DNA from: PVC group bacterium
Lineage (GTDB): Bacteria; Verrucomicrobiota; Kiritimatiellia; SS1-B-03-39; UBA6053
Length of the DNA: 20,802 nt
Direction: 5' to 3'
Assembly (NCBI GenBank): GCA_003565035.1
Contig: PXDP01000020.1
Coordinates: 1 to 20,802, forward strand
Part shown: positions 7,891-16,100 of the stretch, in pieces
Numbering within the stretch: the first letter of the stretch is position 1
How the letters are laid out: each line of letters starts with the position of its first letter
Made by a program: the position numbers and the translations under genes
The notes under the pieces: generated by a model
Database searches by the model: none
What the model saw: the letters and a program-made list of their open reading frames with translations, nothing else
What the model was told of the DNA's origin: nothing

Positions 7891-10251
7891 TTAAAGCAGC
7901 AGGATGACAGAGGCGGATTCGGAAAGAACGGGGGCGGTGTCTTCAACCCCGCGGATCGATTTTACCGGGAGTCGGACACTGCGGCGGGGGCCGGGAAGCA
8001 GGGAGACTCCGGGTTTGATTTCGTAGAGGCGCATGTGTTGTTGATCCGGCTCGCGGACCACCAGCACAAAATCAAGGTTTGATTCAAAGATCCTGTCCTC
8101 GAGTTCCCGAAGGGTTTCGGGCTCCGGCATTTTGTTCAGGAACACGGTGAAGCCGTCCAGGCGGTCGCGCCGGGCGATTTCTTTGAGGCGATTCCAGGGA
8201 ACGTTTTCCAGTCGGGAATAGGTGAGCTGCGGTAAAAGGCGGACCCGGTAAAAGCGGGCCAGCAGGCGCAGTTCGGTGTCGTCCTCCGGTGTCAGCCGCC
8301 GGGGGTGTCCGCTCCAGTCGATCCGGTACCAGTCGGGGGCCAGCATGCTGAGGGACTGGATATGCTCCTGCAACCGGTCGAGTTCCCGGTCGCTGCGGGA
8401 GATGCGGGCGACTGCGGAACCCGCCGGACCCGCGGCGGTGCCGGGGCGGCCCTCAAACGCGCGGAGATTGGGGCGGAGGTGGGTGTGGGTTTTCAGGCCC
8501 AGACGGGCCGGGAGGGGGCCACCGGCAATGTTGCGGATGGTGACGGCGGCGCGGCCAAAATCCGGGGACCAGGGAGCCAGGCCCCACCAGCCGAGGCCCA
8601 TGTCGCGGGGAATCGTTAGCGGGGCACTGAAGGCGGGGCGTCCGTCGATGCTGGTGAACACGCCGTCTGCCCGCACTTCGAGGCGCAGCGTGGCCGGCCG
8701 GTCAGGGCGGGACCAGAGGCGCATCTGATTGGCGAGCAGATGGCCGTTCATCCAGATTTGCTGATACATCATGCCGGTGTCATCGAAGCCAAAGCGGATC
8801 ATGCTGCCCTGGCCGCGGCGGGCATAGAGCCAGAAAAATCCGCGGGTGGCCTCGATGGTGGCTTCGACAAAGCCGTTGTGCAGGGCCTCGGAGCGGTCGA
8901 GCCGCAGGTAGGCCTCGGTTTGTTGGGGATCGGCACTGAGGACCAGACTGCCCTCCTCGTTCCACTGCTGCTCCTGGGAAGAAATCCAGCTCCGCGACAT
9001 GCGCCCCAGCCGGAAATTTTCGCTGGCGGTTTCTTTGCGGGGCGTGAGGGCGTCAAACTGGGCCCGCTGGGCGCGGGTGGGGGCATCGAAGCGCATGCGG
9101 TCAATAAAATCCATCATCACCCAGGATTCCGGGCGGGTCAGGAGCTGGTGATCCTGAATCGCCTGGGCGAGCCGCCACTGCATCCCAGGGGATTCGCCCA
9201 CGGCCAGCATGGCGTTGAGGTTGTCGAAGCGTTCTTTGGGCGTGCGCAGCAGTCCGTGCAGGAGCGTGCGGGCCTGCAAGTTTTCCGGGTCGTGTTCGAG
9301 GACCGCCTGTATGAGAGCGGAGGCTTCATCGAAGCGGCGGCGGCGGAGCAGCCATTCCGTCTGGGCGAGGGCGATTTCGGGATGTGACGGAAACAGGCGG
9401 CTGTAGAGGTTGAGCAGGTTGCGGGCCTCGGTCGGGTTGTCCAAATGCTGATCAATCAGCCGTGCCAGTCTTACCATCAGGGTGACCTGGCCTGGTTGAA
9501 TCCGGAGGCTTCGCCGATACTGTTCCACCGCCCGTTCGGTTTCCTCCATGCGGAGATAGGTGTCGCCGATGAGGGCGACCGGCTCCGGATTTTCGGGATC
9601 GCGCTCGCTCCACTGGGACCAGAGGCTGATCGCCCGGTCGTAATTGCCGTTGGTGAAGGCGAGGCGGCCTTCATCGCGCAGCACCTGATTCCGGAGTTCC
9701 CGGCTCCAGGTCTCCTGATCGAGGGTGATGCCGGAGAGTTCGTAGTAGAGGGAAAGCTCCAGATCCGGCGTGTTCAGGTCTGCGCCTGCGGGTGTGTCCA
9801 GATCTTGTGGGCGGCAGAGAACCGACAGCGTGACATGTTCATAAGGACGGTGGGCGTGCAGCATAAGATGCCAGAGGCCGGGTTCGGGGGCATCCAGCCA
9901 GATGGACTCGTGATTGCCGTCCACAAAGGGCCGGTGGTCAAAGGTGAACAGGTCCGGTTCGGCGCCGGCGCGCAGATAGAGATCCGCGTCCCCCCTGCCT
10001 CCGGTCAGATGTACCTCCAGGCGGGCGGTATCCGGCGGAACGTTGAGGACAAAACGTCGAATGCCCTGGGCGGTATCGGAGAGTTCGGTGACCCGGTCCA
10101 TTGGCTGAAGGGCCGTGACGTGCCTGTTTTCATCGGGCGGAACGGACGTTTGCATCAGCGTCCGGGCGGCACCGGGCAGGGCGGTCGCCGGCTTGGCCAG
10201 CGGTTCCAGCCGGGCCGCCCAGAGTGCTGCCAGGATCAGGAACTCAGTCAT
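7891..10251 (-). CDS. Exported PPC-TPR-lectin-like protein, paralogue of the C-terminal half of the large NodB-like protein
   Basis: 786 residues. ATG 10251 is preceded by GGAGG with a five-base gap, a good ribosome site. The N-terminus (MTEFLILAALWAARLEP) is a short, weak signal-like stretch. A bacterial pre-peptidase C-terminal (PPC)-like beta domain lies at about 55-145 (GIRRFVLNVPPD, GDADLYLR, GLWHLML). TPR repeats follow (about 187-320), then a lectin-like beta domain (about 415-580) with RGFFWLYARRG and GLGWWG, and a GH18-like segment (LAPDWYR, RDRLDGFTVF) to the end, which finishes SVILLL. From about residue 165 onward it aligns end to end with the C-terminal ~620 residues of the 1343-residue protein, including RGFFWLYARRG. 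This is a within-operon duplication in which one copy gained a deacetylase and the other a PPC domain. A periplasmic scaffold or glycan-binding role is inferred; no catalytic residues are recognised. Confidence 0.85.
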   Translation of the reverse strand: MTEFLILAALWAARLEPLAKPATALPGAARTLMQTSVPPDENRHVTALQPMDRVTELSDTAQGIRRFVLNVPPDTARLEVHLTGGRGDADLYLRAGAEPDLFTFDHRPFVDGNHESIWLDAPEPGLWHLMLHAHRPYEHVTLSVLCRPQDLDTPAGADLNTPDLELSLYYELSGITLDQETWSRELRNQVLRDEGRLAFTNGNYDRAISLWSQWSERDPENPEPVALIGDTYLRMEETERAVEQYRRSLRIQPGQVTLMVRLARLIDQHLDNPTEARNLLNLYSRLFPSHPEIALAQTEWLLRRRRFDEASALIQAVLEHDPENLQARTLLHGLLRTPKERFDNLNAMLAVGESPGMQWRLAQAIQDHQLLTRPESWVMMDFIDRMRFDAPTRAQRAQFDALTPRKETASENFRLGRMSRSWISSQEQQWNEEGSLVLSADPQQTEAYLRLDRSEALHNGFVEATIEATRGFFWLYARRGQGSMIRFGFDDTGMMYQQIWMNGHLLANQMRLWSRPDRPATLRLEVRADGVFTSIDGRPAFSAPLTIPRDMGLGWWGLAPWSPDFGRAAVTIRNIAGGPLPARLGLKTHTHLRPNLRAFEGRPGTAAGPAGSAVARISRSDRELDRLQEHIQSLSMLAPDWYRIDWSGHPRRLTPEDDTELRLLARFYRVRLLPQLTYSRLENVPWNRLKEIARRDRLDGFTVFLNKMPEPETLRELEDRIFESNLDFVLVVREPDQQHMRLYEIKPGVSLLPGPRRSVRLPVKSIRGVEDTAPVLSESASVILLL

Positions 10252-10311
10252 GGGCGCCTCCGCGATGCGGGCGGGGAGGAGACGGGAAGGGGGCTGAGAA
10301 AAGTCTGGGGC

Positions 10312-10659
10312 TTATTCCCACACATACATGTCCTCGTCCTCGGGGAATTGTTCATGTTCGACCTCCCCGGTGGGGCGGACCTGCCGGAAGAGGGAGGGCG
10401 TTGGGGTATCGGTTTCAGGCGCGGATGCCGCAGCCCTGGACGGCGCGTGCGGATGGGTGTGCCGCGAGGTGTTCGGGTGGGTGGACGCGACCGGAGAGGA
10501 GGGCGCGGGCCGGAATTTGATTTTCTCCGGTTCGGGTTCTTTGAGCTGGGCCATGCGCGCTTCATGACGGCGGCGCGCCATGGAGTTCCACAGCGCGGCA
10601 GCGGCGAAAATCATGCTTAAAATGGTGGCGATTACGGCAGTGATGCCCAGAGAGTCCAT
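10312..10659 (-). CDS. Small one-pass membrane protein, first gene of the polysaccharide operon
   Basis: 115 residues, family not recognised. One N-terminal membrane helix (about 4-25, GITAVIATILSMIFAAAALW) is followed by a basic stretch (RRRHEAR), which would leave the tail in the cytoplasm. The tail is long, Pro/Ser/Ala/His-rich and probably disordered, ending in an acidic EHEQFPEDEDMYVWE. ATG 10659 has an AAGGA about ten bases upstream, and a perfect TATAAT lies 26 bases upstream, so this is probably the first gene of the transcript. The next gene starts 60 bases downstream. Small membrane partners such as PgaD accompany some GT2 synthases; this could be an analogue, but PgaD has two helices and I see no sequence likeness. 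Function unknown. Confidence 0.72.
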   Translation of the reverse strand: MDSLGITAVIATILSMIFAAAALWNSMARRRHEARMAQLKEPEPEKIKFRPAPSSPVASTHPNTSRHTHPHAPSRAAASAPETDTPTPSLFRQVRPTGEVEHEQFPEDEDMYVWE

Positions 10660-10684
10660 GGTTTGCGGTTTCCTTTTGGTAATT

Positions 10685-10690
10685 ATTATA
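10685..10690 (-). promoter_or_regulatory. -10 box (TATAAT) for the minus-strand polysaccharide operon
   Basis: On the minus strand a perfect TATAAT stands 26 bases before ATG 10659, giving a leader of about 20 bases with the AAAAGGAA ribosome site inside. I see no good -35 at 16-18 bases, so an activator may be needed; the divergent response-regulator gene shares this 132-base region. Confidence 0.5.
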
Positions 10691-10735
10691 TGTTAAATGT
10701 GCACGAAAGAATCAGAAAATGAAAGCAAAAGCTTG

Positions 10736-10764
10736 TTGATTATCCCGATTTAACTGTCTAGTCT
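10736..10764 (+). promoter_or_regulatory. Candidate sigma70-like promoter for the response-regulator operon
   Basis: TTGATT (10736-10741) and TAGTCT (10759-10764) are separated by exactly 17 bases. Each matches four of six consensus bases, so this is a weak candidate. Transcription would begin near 10771, about 20 bases before ATG 10792, with AAGGA at 10782-10786 as the ribosome site. Confidence 0.4.
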
Positions 10765-10791
10765 AAAGGGATTAACAACCCAAGGACAGCC

Positions 10792-11187
10792 ATGGCTAAA
10801 ATTTTAGTGATTGATGACGAAGAGCAGATCCGGAAGCATTTTCAGACGCTTCTGCCGCATTTGGGGCATACAGTATGCACGGCTGCCGACGGTGACGAGG
10901 GGATTCTTGCGGCAAAAGATGAAGATATTCAATTGATTATCACGGATTTATGTATGCCGGGCACGCTGAGCGAAACGGAGCTGGTGCGTGAATTGCGGCT
11001 TCTGCGGCCCAAGGTGCCCATCGTGGTGATTTCCGGATATCCTTCGGGCGACGCCCTGATGGCCTGCGAGGAAATCGGGGTGACGGACTTTTTGACCAAA
11101 CCGTTTGAGCTGTCGTTTATTGCCGCGATTTTGGAGAAAGCCTTTGGGACTCCCAGCCAATCCGGGGCCGCTGGAGGACACCGGTGA
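10792..11187 (+). CDS. Single-domain response regulator (CheY-like receiver)
   Basis: 131 residues consisting almost only of a receiver domain. The acidic pocket is DDE (D8, D9), the phospho-acceptor is D52 in ITDLCMPG, the switch position is the Ser in VVISGY, and the conserved Lys lies in FLTKPF. There is no DNA-binding or enzymatic output domain, so it must act through a partner protein. ATG 10792 has AAGGA five bases upstream. The stop overlaps the next start as GTGA, so the KaiC-like ATPase is co-translated and is the obvious candidate output partner (inference). No histidine kinase gene is in the window. Confidence 0.93.
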   Translation: MAKILVIDDEEQIRKHFQTLLPHLGHTVCTAADGDEGILAAKDEDIQLIITDLCMPGTLSETELVRELRLLRPKVPIVVISGYPSGDALMACEEIGVTDFLTKPFELSFIAAILEKAFGTPSQSGAAGGHR

Positions 11188-12188
11188 TCGCAAAAACCCT
11201 CAGCGGGGTTTGTTTTCTGGATGAGTTATACGGGGGCGTTTATGCCGGCCGGAGTTTTTTAGTGTCCGGAAGGACCGGTACCGGAAAAAGCACCCTCGGC
11301 TTTCAGTTTGTGCGTCAGGGCCTGCAGCAGGATGAGCGCTGCCTGATTCTCTCCACTATGGCCGCCAATGATTTATCCATTCTGGCCGAAGCCCTGGGAT
11401 TTCCCTTTGCGATGGCCATGGATGAGGGAAATCTGGTGCTGCTGGAGTATCAGTCGTTTATCCCGGGCAAAGGTATTTCTGAATGGGGCACGCTGCCGCC
11501 GGAGGGTTTCAGTCAGCTTAAGGAAATTATTGAAGCCAATTCCGTGAAACGCGTGGTGCTTGACACGGTGCTTCCCTGGATTGCCATGCCCAGCCAGGAG
11601 CGGCTGGCTGAACACATTTTTTCATTTGTCCGCTCTCTTGACCGGCTTGGGATCACCACCATGATGACCATTCCCAAACCGGTCTCCTCCATGGCCTTCC
11701 GTCTGAAGAAATCACTGGAAGAAGTCACCCCGATTTCTATTTTGCTCAACACAACCGAGGAAGAGGACCGTTTCACCTGGCAGGCGGTCAAATATTTGGG
11801 GGAAAAGAAGCCCAGCGGAATGGTCTCGTACGCGATTGTGCCCCGGAAAGGTTTAGTTCCTTATGGATCGGAGCTGCCGCCCGCTCCCGCTTCGCCCGCT
11901 CCTGCCCGGCAGGAGGCGGCACCGCCGCCCCCGCGTCAGGAACAACCGCCGCAACCTGCGCAAACACCTCCTCAACCCCCTCCAAAATCGTCCGCCAAAC
12001 CGGCGGAGGTTCGCCACGAGGCCGAAGAAGAAGATGCTCCGGTGCGTTTTTCCTCGGTCTATCAATCCGGGCACCGGGAGCCGCCCCCTCCCCGGCGGGA
12101 GCCCCCCCCGGCCGATCCGGATCAGCCCGCCCGTCTGGCATCCGTCTGGAAGCCTGACTTAACCGATGACGCTCCGGGCACGGACTGA
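11184..12188 (+). CDS. KaiC/RecA-superfamily ATPase with long proline-rich C-terminal tail
   Basis: 334 residues, starting at GTG 11184 inside the stop of the response-regulator gene. Residues ~1-225 form a single RecA/KaiC-type domain: SGVCFLDELYGGVYAGRSFLVSG leads into the Walker A GRTGTGKST (29-37), and the Walker B strand is RVVLDT. KaiC itself has two such domains; single-domain relatives (RAD55/GvpD-like) often work in signalling or organelle control. The remaining ~110 residues are low-complexity, rich in Pro, Ala, Gln and Glu, and contain two similar short motifs, VRFSSVYQSG and ARLASVWKPD, at the end of acidic/proline spacers. These look like partner-docking peptides. The position between a receiver protein and an ExeA-like ATPase suggests a nucleotide-driven switch or positioning system for the adjoining polysaccharide genes. 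Specific function unknown. Confidence 0.85.
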   Translation: MIAKTLSGVCFLDELYGGVYAGRSFLVSGRTGTGKSTLGFQFVRQGLQQDERCLILSTMAANDLSILAEALGFPFAMAMDEGNLVLLEYQSFIPGKGISEWGTLPPEGFSQLKEIIEANSVKRVVLDTVLPWIAMPSQERLAEHIFSFVRSLDRLGITTMMTIPKPVSSMAFRLKKSLEEVTPISILLNTTEEEDRFTWQAVKYLGEKKPSGMVSYAIVPRKGLVPYGSELPPAPASPAPARQEAAPPPPRQEQPPQPAQTPPQPPPKSSAKPAEVRHEAEEEDAPVRFSSVYQSGHREPPPPRREPPPADPDQPARLASVWKPDLTDDAPGTD

Positions 12189-12218
12189 CCCCGTGCACAC
12201 AGCCCTTTACTCCACATC

Positions 12219-13073
12219 ATGTACCTAGACTTCTGGAATCTACGCGAAGCGCCCTTTCAAAACGTGCCCGACCCACGTTTTGCTTATATGTGCCCGCAAC
12301 ATCACGAGGGGCTGGCCCGGCTGGTCTATCTGGTGCAGAACCAGAAAATGGGCGGGGTGCTCACCGGACCCTACGGTGTCGGAAAGTCGATGGTGCTGGA
12401 ACTCCTTGCGCAACAGGTGCGCAAAGACAAAAACTCCCGCTATGTGGGGGTGGATTACCTTCCCGGAAAAACCATTGGGTTTGCGCGGCAAATTCTGAGC
12501 TTCATGGGCTTTAAAGAGGAGGCACAGCGGATTGATGAGCCCGTTGAAGCTCTCACGCTGCTGAGTCACGAATGCAACCGCATCGGCCATACGGTGCTTA
12601 CCGTGGATGAAGCGCAGACGATTACCGATCCGGATGTCTACCACTTTCTGCATCTGCTGATGAACATCAACCTTTCCGGCAAAGACGGGGCTCCGAAGCG
12701 CTCCGCATTCACGCTGATCCTGGCCGGATACAATGACATGACTAAACTGCTTTCCCAGGACGAATCCATCTGCCAGCGGCTGCAGATGGTCTGGCATCTG
12801 GACCCGCTCGACGGCAACCAGATTTTGGAATACGTCCAGCACCGGGTTCGGGTGGCCGGCGGGGATATCTGGATTTTCGAGAAAGAGGCGATTGAGGAAC
12901 TGGAGAAGACCCGGGGTATCCCCCGGGTGATCAACAACGTGTGCGATGTTGCACTCATGCTCGGATACGCCGCCAATGCCCGCAGTGTCACCGCCTCGCT
13001 CATGCGCCAGGCACTTCGCGAGGCCAGCAGCTTTTCCCAGCACCTGGCGAAAGCTGCCACACCGGATAACTGA
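12219..13073 (+). CDS. ExeA/GspA-like AAA+ ATPase, resembling PEP-CTERM-locus secretion ATPases
   Basis: 284 residues, near the length of the PEP-CTERM/exosortase-associated ATPase family. The start MYLDFWNLREAPFQNVPDPRF matches the family opening (FF.L...PF...PDPRF). Walker A is GPYGVGKS (50-57), Walker B is TVLTVDEAQT, and the sensor-like GYND, the QR finger region (ICQRLQ) and the lid with RGIPRVINNVCDVALMLGYA are all present. ExeA works with a peptidoglycan-binding partner in assembling the type II secretion channel, while exosortase-locus members accompany exopolysaccharide genes. This protein lacks the C-terminal peptidoglycan-binding extension of ExeA. It follows the KaiC-like gene by 30 bases and is probably in the same transcript; no clear Shine-Dalgarno is visible before ATG 12219. 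Energising or assembling the envelope export apparatus is the likely role, by context. Confidence 0.88.
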   Translation: MYLDFWNLREAPFQNVPDPRFAYMCPQHHEGLARLVYLVQNQKMGGVLTGPYGVGKSMVLELLAQQVRKDKNSRYVGVDYLPGKTIGFARQILSFMGFKEEAQRIDEPVEALTLLSHECNRIGHTVLTVDEAQTITDPDVYHFLHLLMNINLSGKDGAPKRSAFTLILAGYNDMTKLLSQDESICQRLQMVWHLDPLDGNQILEYVQHRVRVAGGDIWIFEKEAIEELEKTRGIPRVINNVCDVALMLGYAANARSVTASLMRQALREASSFSQHLAKAATPDN

Positions 13074-13099
13074 TTTTTACCTGCGTCTGGAAAAATCAG
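13070..13099. terminator. Bidirectional terminator-like hairpin between convergent genes
   Basis: CTGATTTTT (13070-13078) and AAAAATCAG (13091-13099) are perfect nine-base arms around a 12-base loop. The left arm contains the TGA stop of the ATPase gene, and the right arm ends one base before the stop codon of the minus-strand gene. The A/T runs form the inner part of the stem and no separate T-tail follows it, so termination would be modest. The position between convergent stops supports the call. Confidence 0.5.
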
Positions 13100-13100
13100 G

Positions 13101-16100
13101 TCAGAAGGTGTAAAGAAGCCGCAACATGGCGGTGTGTTCGGTGTACTCGTTGGTGGAATTAACGTTCAGTTCTCCGCTGACTTCAAAGCCGCTTTCCCAG
13201 GTTCGGGTCACATTGGCGGAGAAGCCCAGGAGGCGGTTCCATCCCGTGTCGGGGCCGGTCCCGGGGGACCAGCCTTCGGCTTCGCCCTGGGCGACGGCAT
13301 TGGCGAAGCGGTCTTTTTCCTCCCGCCGAACATCGCTTTTGGCAAAGCCCAGGTTCACAAGGAACATGGAAAAATAGTTGGGGAAGGTCCGCCGCAGGCG
13401 GAAAATCAGGTAATGGCGCTGATCCCAGAACGGGGAAAAATAGAGGTCCGAATCCTGGTCCATGGTTTCCAGGGAGTTATGCAGGCCGAGCCAGAAATCG
13501 TATTGCTGGGAAACACGCCAGAAGTTTTCCAGTTCGGCTTTGATATAGGAATTCCGGTCCTCATAGTATGCGAAATACGCGAGACCCACAGACTGCCAAT
13601 CATCCCGGATCCGCCAGAAAGGGCGGATGCCGAGTCCATCAAAACTTAGCATTTCACGGGCGGAGGGCACGACGCCATGGTTGTAAAAGGCGGCGATATC
13701 GATAGCCGGGACCGGACGCCACTGATGTTCCAGGCCGTAGATGAACTTGCTTTCGTTGTCGATATCCGATCCGTCGGCCTCGACAACTCCCACATTGGCC
13801 AGGGTGAAGGATCCGTCGTCGTGGGTATAACTCAGGCGGAGATTCAGAAAAGTTTTGTCCGCTTCATAAAAGGTCCGGTCGATGATGTTGGACTGAACGG
13901 TGATGGTCTGGGTGGTGTCACTGATGATTTGCACGGTGGTGGCCTCGCCGTTTTCGATCCGCTGTTCGTTGGTGACGGAGGAAGAGGAGGTAGTGCGTTC
14001 GGCGGTAATAAACCGGTTGGTGGAGATGGTCTGTTTGATGCGGCCGATCCCGTAGCGGCCCTGCAGGGCGGTGCGGCGGTTGAGGTTCACGCCGGCGAAC
14101 ACAGAGAATTCGCGGTCATCGATGACTTCATTGGCGCGGTTGACCATGGCGTCGCCACCAATGTAGGGACGCCGCAGAGAAAGCCAGGGGCGGGAGTCGC
14201 CGTCCTCGGTGAGATCCTCCGAGCCTTCCGGCAGGGGCATGAGGCGGCCGAGGCGTTCTCGGACATAGCCATTGAGAATGGCGATTTCCTCTTCGGGGTA
14301 ACCGTCGCGTTTGAGCAGCTCGATGTTTCGCAGGGCCAAATGGAGTTCCCCTTGGAGGGTGGCCATTTCCACACGGGTGCGGCGGGCCAGGAAGACCGGA
14401 TTCTGAACATAGGCGGCGCGGAGCACGTCGCGGCCGCCCGCTTCGCGGTCGGGTTCGAAGCGCTTGAGCAGCATTCGGTCATCGGTTTTCATGCTGTATC
14501 CGTTCTGATACTGAACAAATCCCATGCGATAGTGGATTTCGGCTTCGTTGAGCACCGTCCGGGTCACATCAAAAGCGCGGATGTTGGTGTCCAACTCCTG
14601 TCCGACTTCTCCGAGGGGATATGCCACGGCAAAGACATCCTCTTCAGCTAGGTTCAACTCACGGATGAGGACGCGCCGAGAATCGCGGAATTCACGGGAG
14701 AGACGCCGCTGATATTCCCGCAGGGTTTCCATGCGCTGCCGGTCTTCCAGCCAGAGGCGGTTGGGAATCGGGAGTCCCTGGCGGCCGTCTTCAGAAATCT
14801 GTGCCAACTGCCCGGCATCCCATAAATGGCTGTGGACTTCCCAGTCGGCCTGCTGCATAAATTCCCGCATTTCGGGAAAGGTGGCGATTTCGCGCAGTTC
14901 TTTATTCAAGACATCACCGATGCCGACAAACATGGTCATGGGGATGCCGAGGTCCTGCGCGATTCGGGTTCCATAGCGGAAGGAGTTTCTCATGCCGTCG
15001 TCAAAAGTCACCAGGACGACTTTGTCAGGCGAGTAATCAGACAGCCGTTCAATATCCGGTTCGGTGACACCGGTCCAGGCGCGCTGAATGCTGCGGACCA
15101 TTCGGTAAAGCCAGGGGCGTTCATCGGTGAGCTTTGCGGGGACTTTGTTTTCGAAGTAAGGCTCCAGATCAGACGCGGCGATAAAGCGGAAGCCGTCCCG
15201 TTTTAAGGCACTGAGTTGTTCACGGACTTGGCGGACGGAGGGCATAGACGAAAATTCACTGGGATGAATGCCCGGGTATAAAAGCGTAAAAACAGCTCCA
15301 TGTGTTCCCTCCAGTTCCATACGCTCCAGATACGCCATCGCATCTTTGAAATTCCCGCGCGCAAAGGATAACCGCGCCCACAGCAAGTAGCGGAATGGAT
15401 TGTTTGGATTGAAAAACCGGGAATTCTCTCGCAATTGGCGTTCCACATCTTCCAACATCATCCGCCCGAAATACGACTCCACCAAACCATACCTCGCACG
15501 GGTATTCATCGGATTAAATTCTTTCAAAACATGGGTGAAAACATTTTCCGCTTTCGTATAGTCCCGATTCAGTATCAATATTTCGCCATAAAACAAATAG
15601 GGCTCGATTTTGGAATCATCAAAATGAATCGCATCTTCGATTTGTCGCAATACATCCCGAATCGAAAAAGCATCCGGGGTTTGATCCATCATCAATTTCA
15701 TGTATGTGGCAATTCGCATGTGTATTGTGGCCTTGACCTCCCCTATTTTTGTAATGTCCAAAAGCCTCTCCAAAGCCTCAATTGCTTCATCGGGGGATTG
15801 AAACCGCATCGCCAAATTTGCGAGAAGATTCAATGCGTCGGAATTTTCAGGCTGAACTTCCAGAGCCTGCTCCGCATCCACCCTCGCCAGATTGAGTTCA
15901 CCCATAAGCACCAGCACATTCGCCCGGGCCAGCAAGTAATTTGCATCCTCCGGATAGGCTTCAAGAATATGATCCCAATGAACCAATGTATCTTCATACC
16001 GTTCATTTACGTAAAGAGACCACGCCAGGTCGATTTCGATGTCTGTGCGGTCCGGTTCTTCGGCATGCAAACGCTCAAACATTGCCAGAGCCTCAACATA

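Noticed and set aside
6459..7907. A 482-codon plus-strand frame opposite the GT2 gene
   Set aside because: No recognisable domain; the minus strand holds unmistakable GT2 motifs.
9445..10620. A 391-codon plus-strand frame opposite the PPC-TPR gene and the small membrane protein
   Set aside because: Composition typical of an antisense frame, no domains, and it crosses the boundary between two supported minus-strand genes.
12240..13043. A 267-codon minus-strand frame opposite the ExeA-like ATPase
   Set aside because: The ATPase has intact Walker motifs and family start; the opposite frame shows nothing recognisable.
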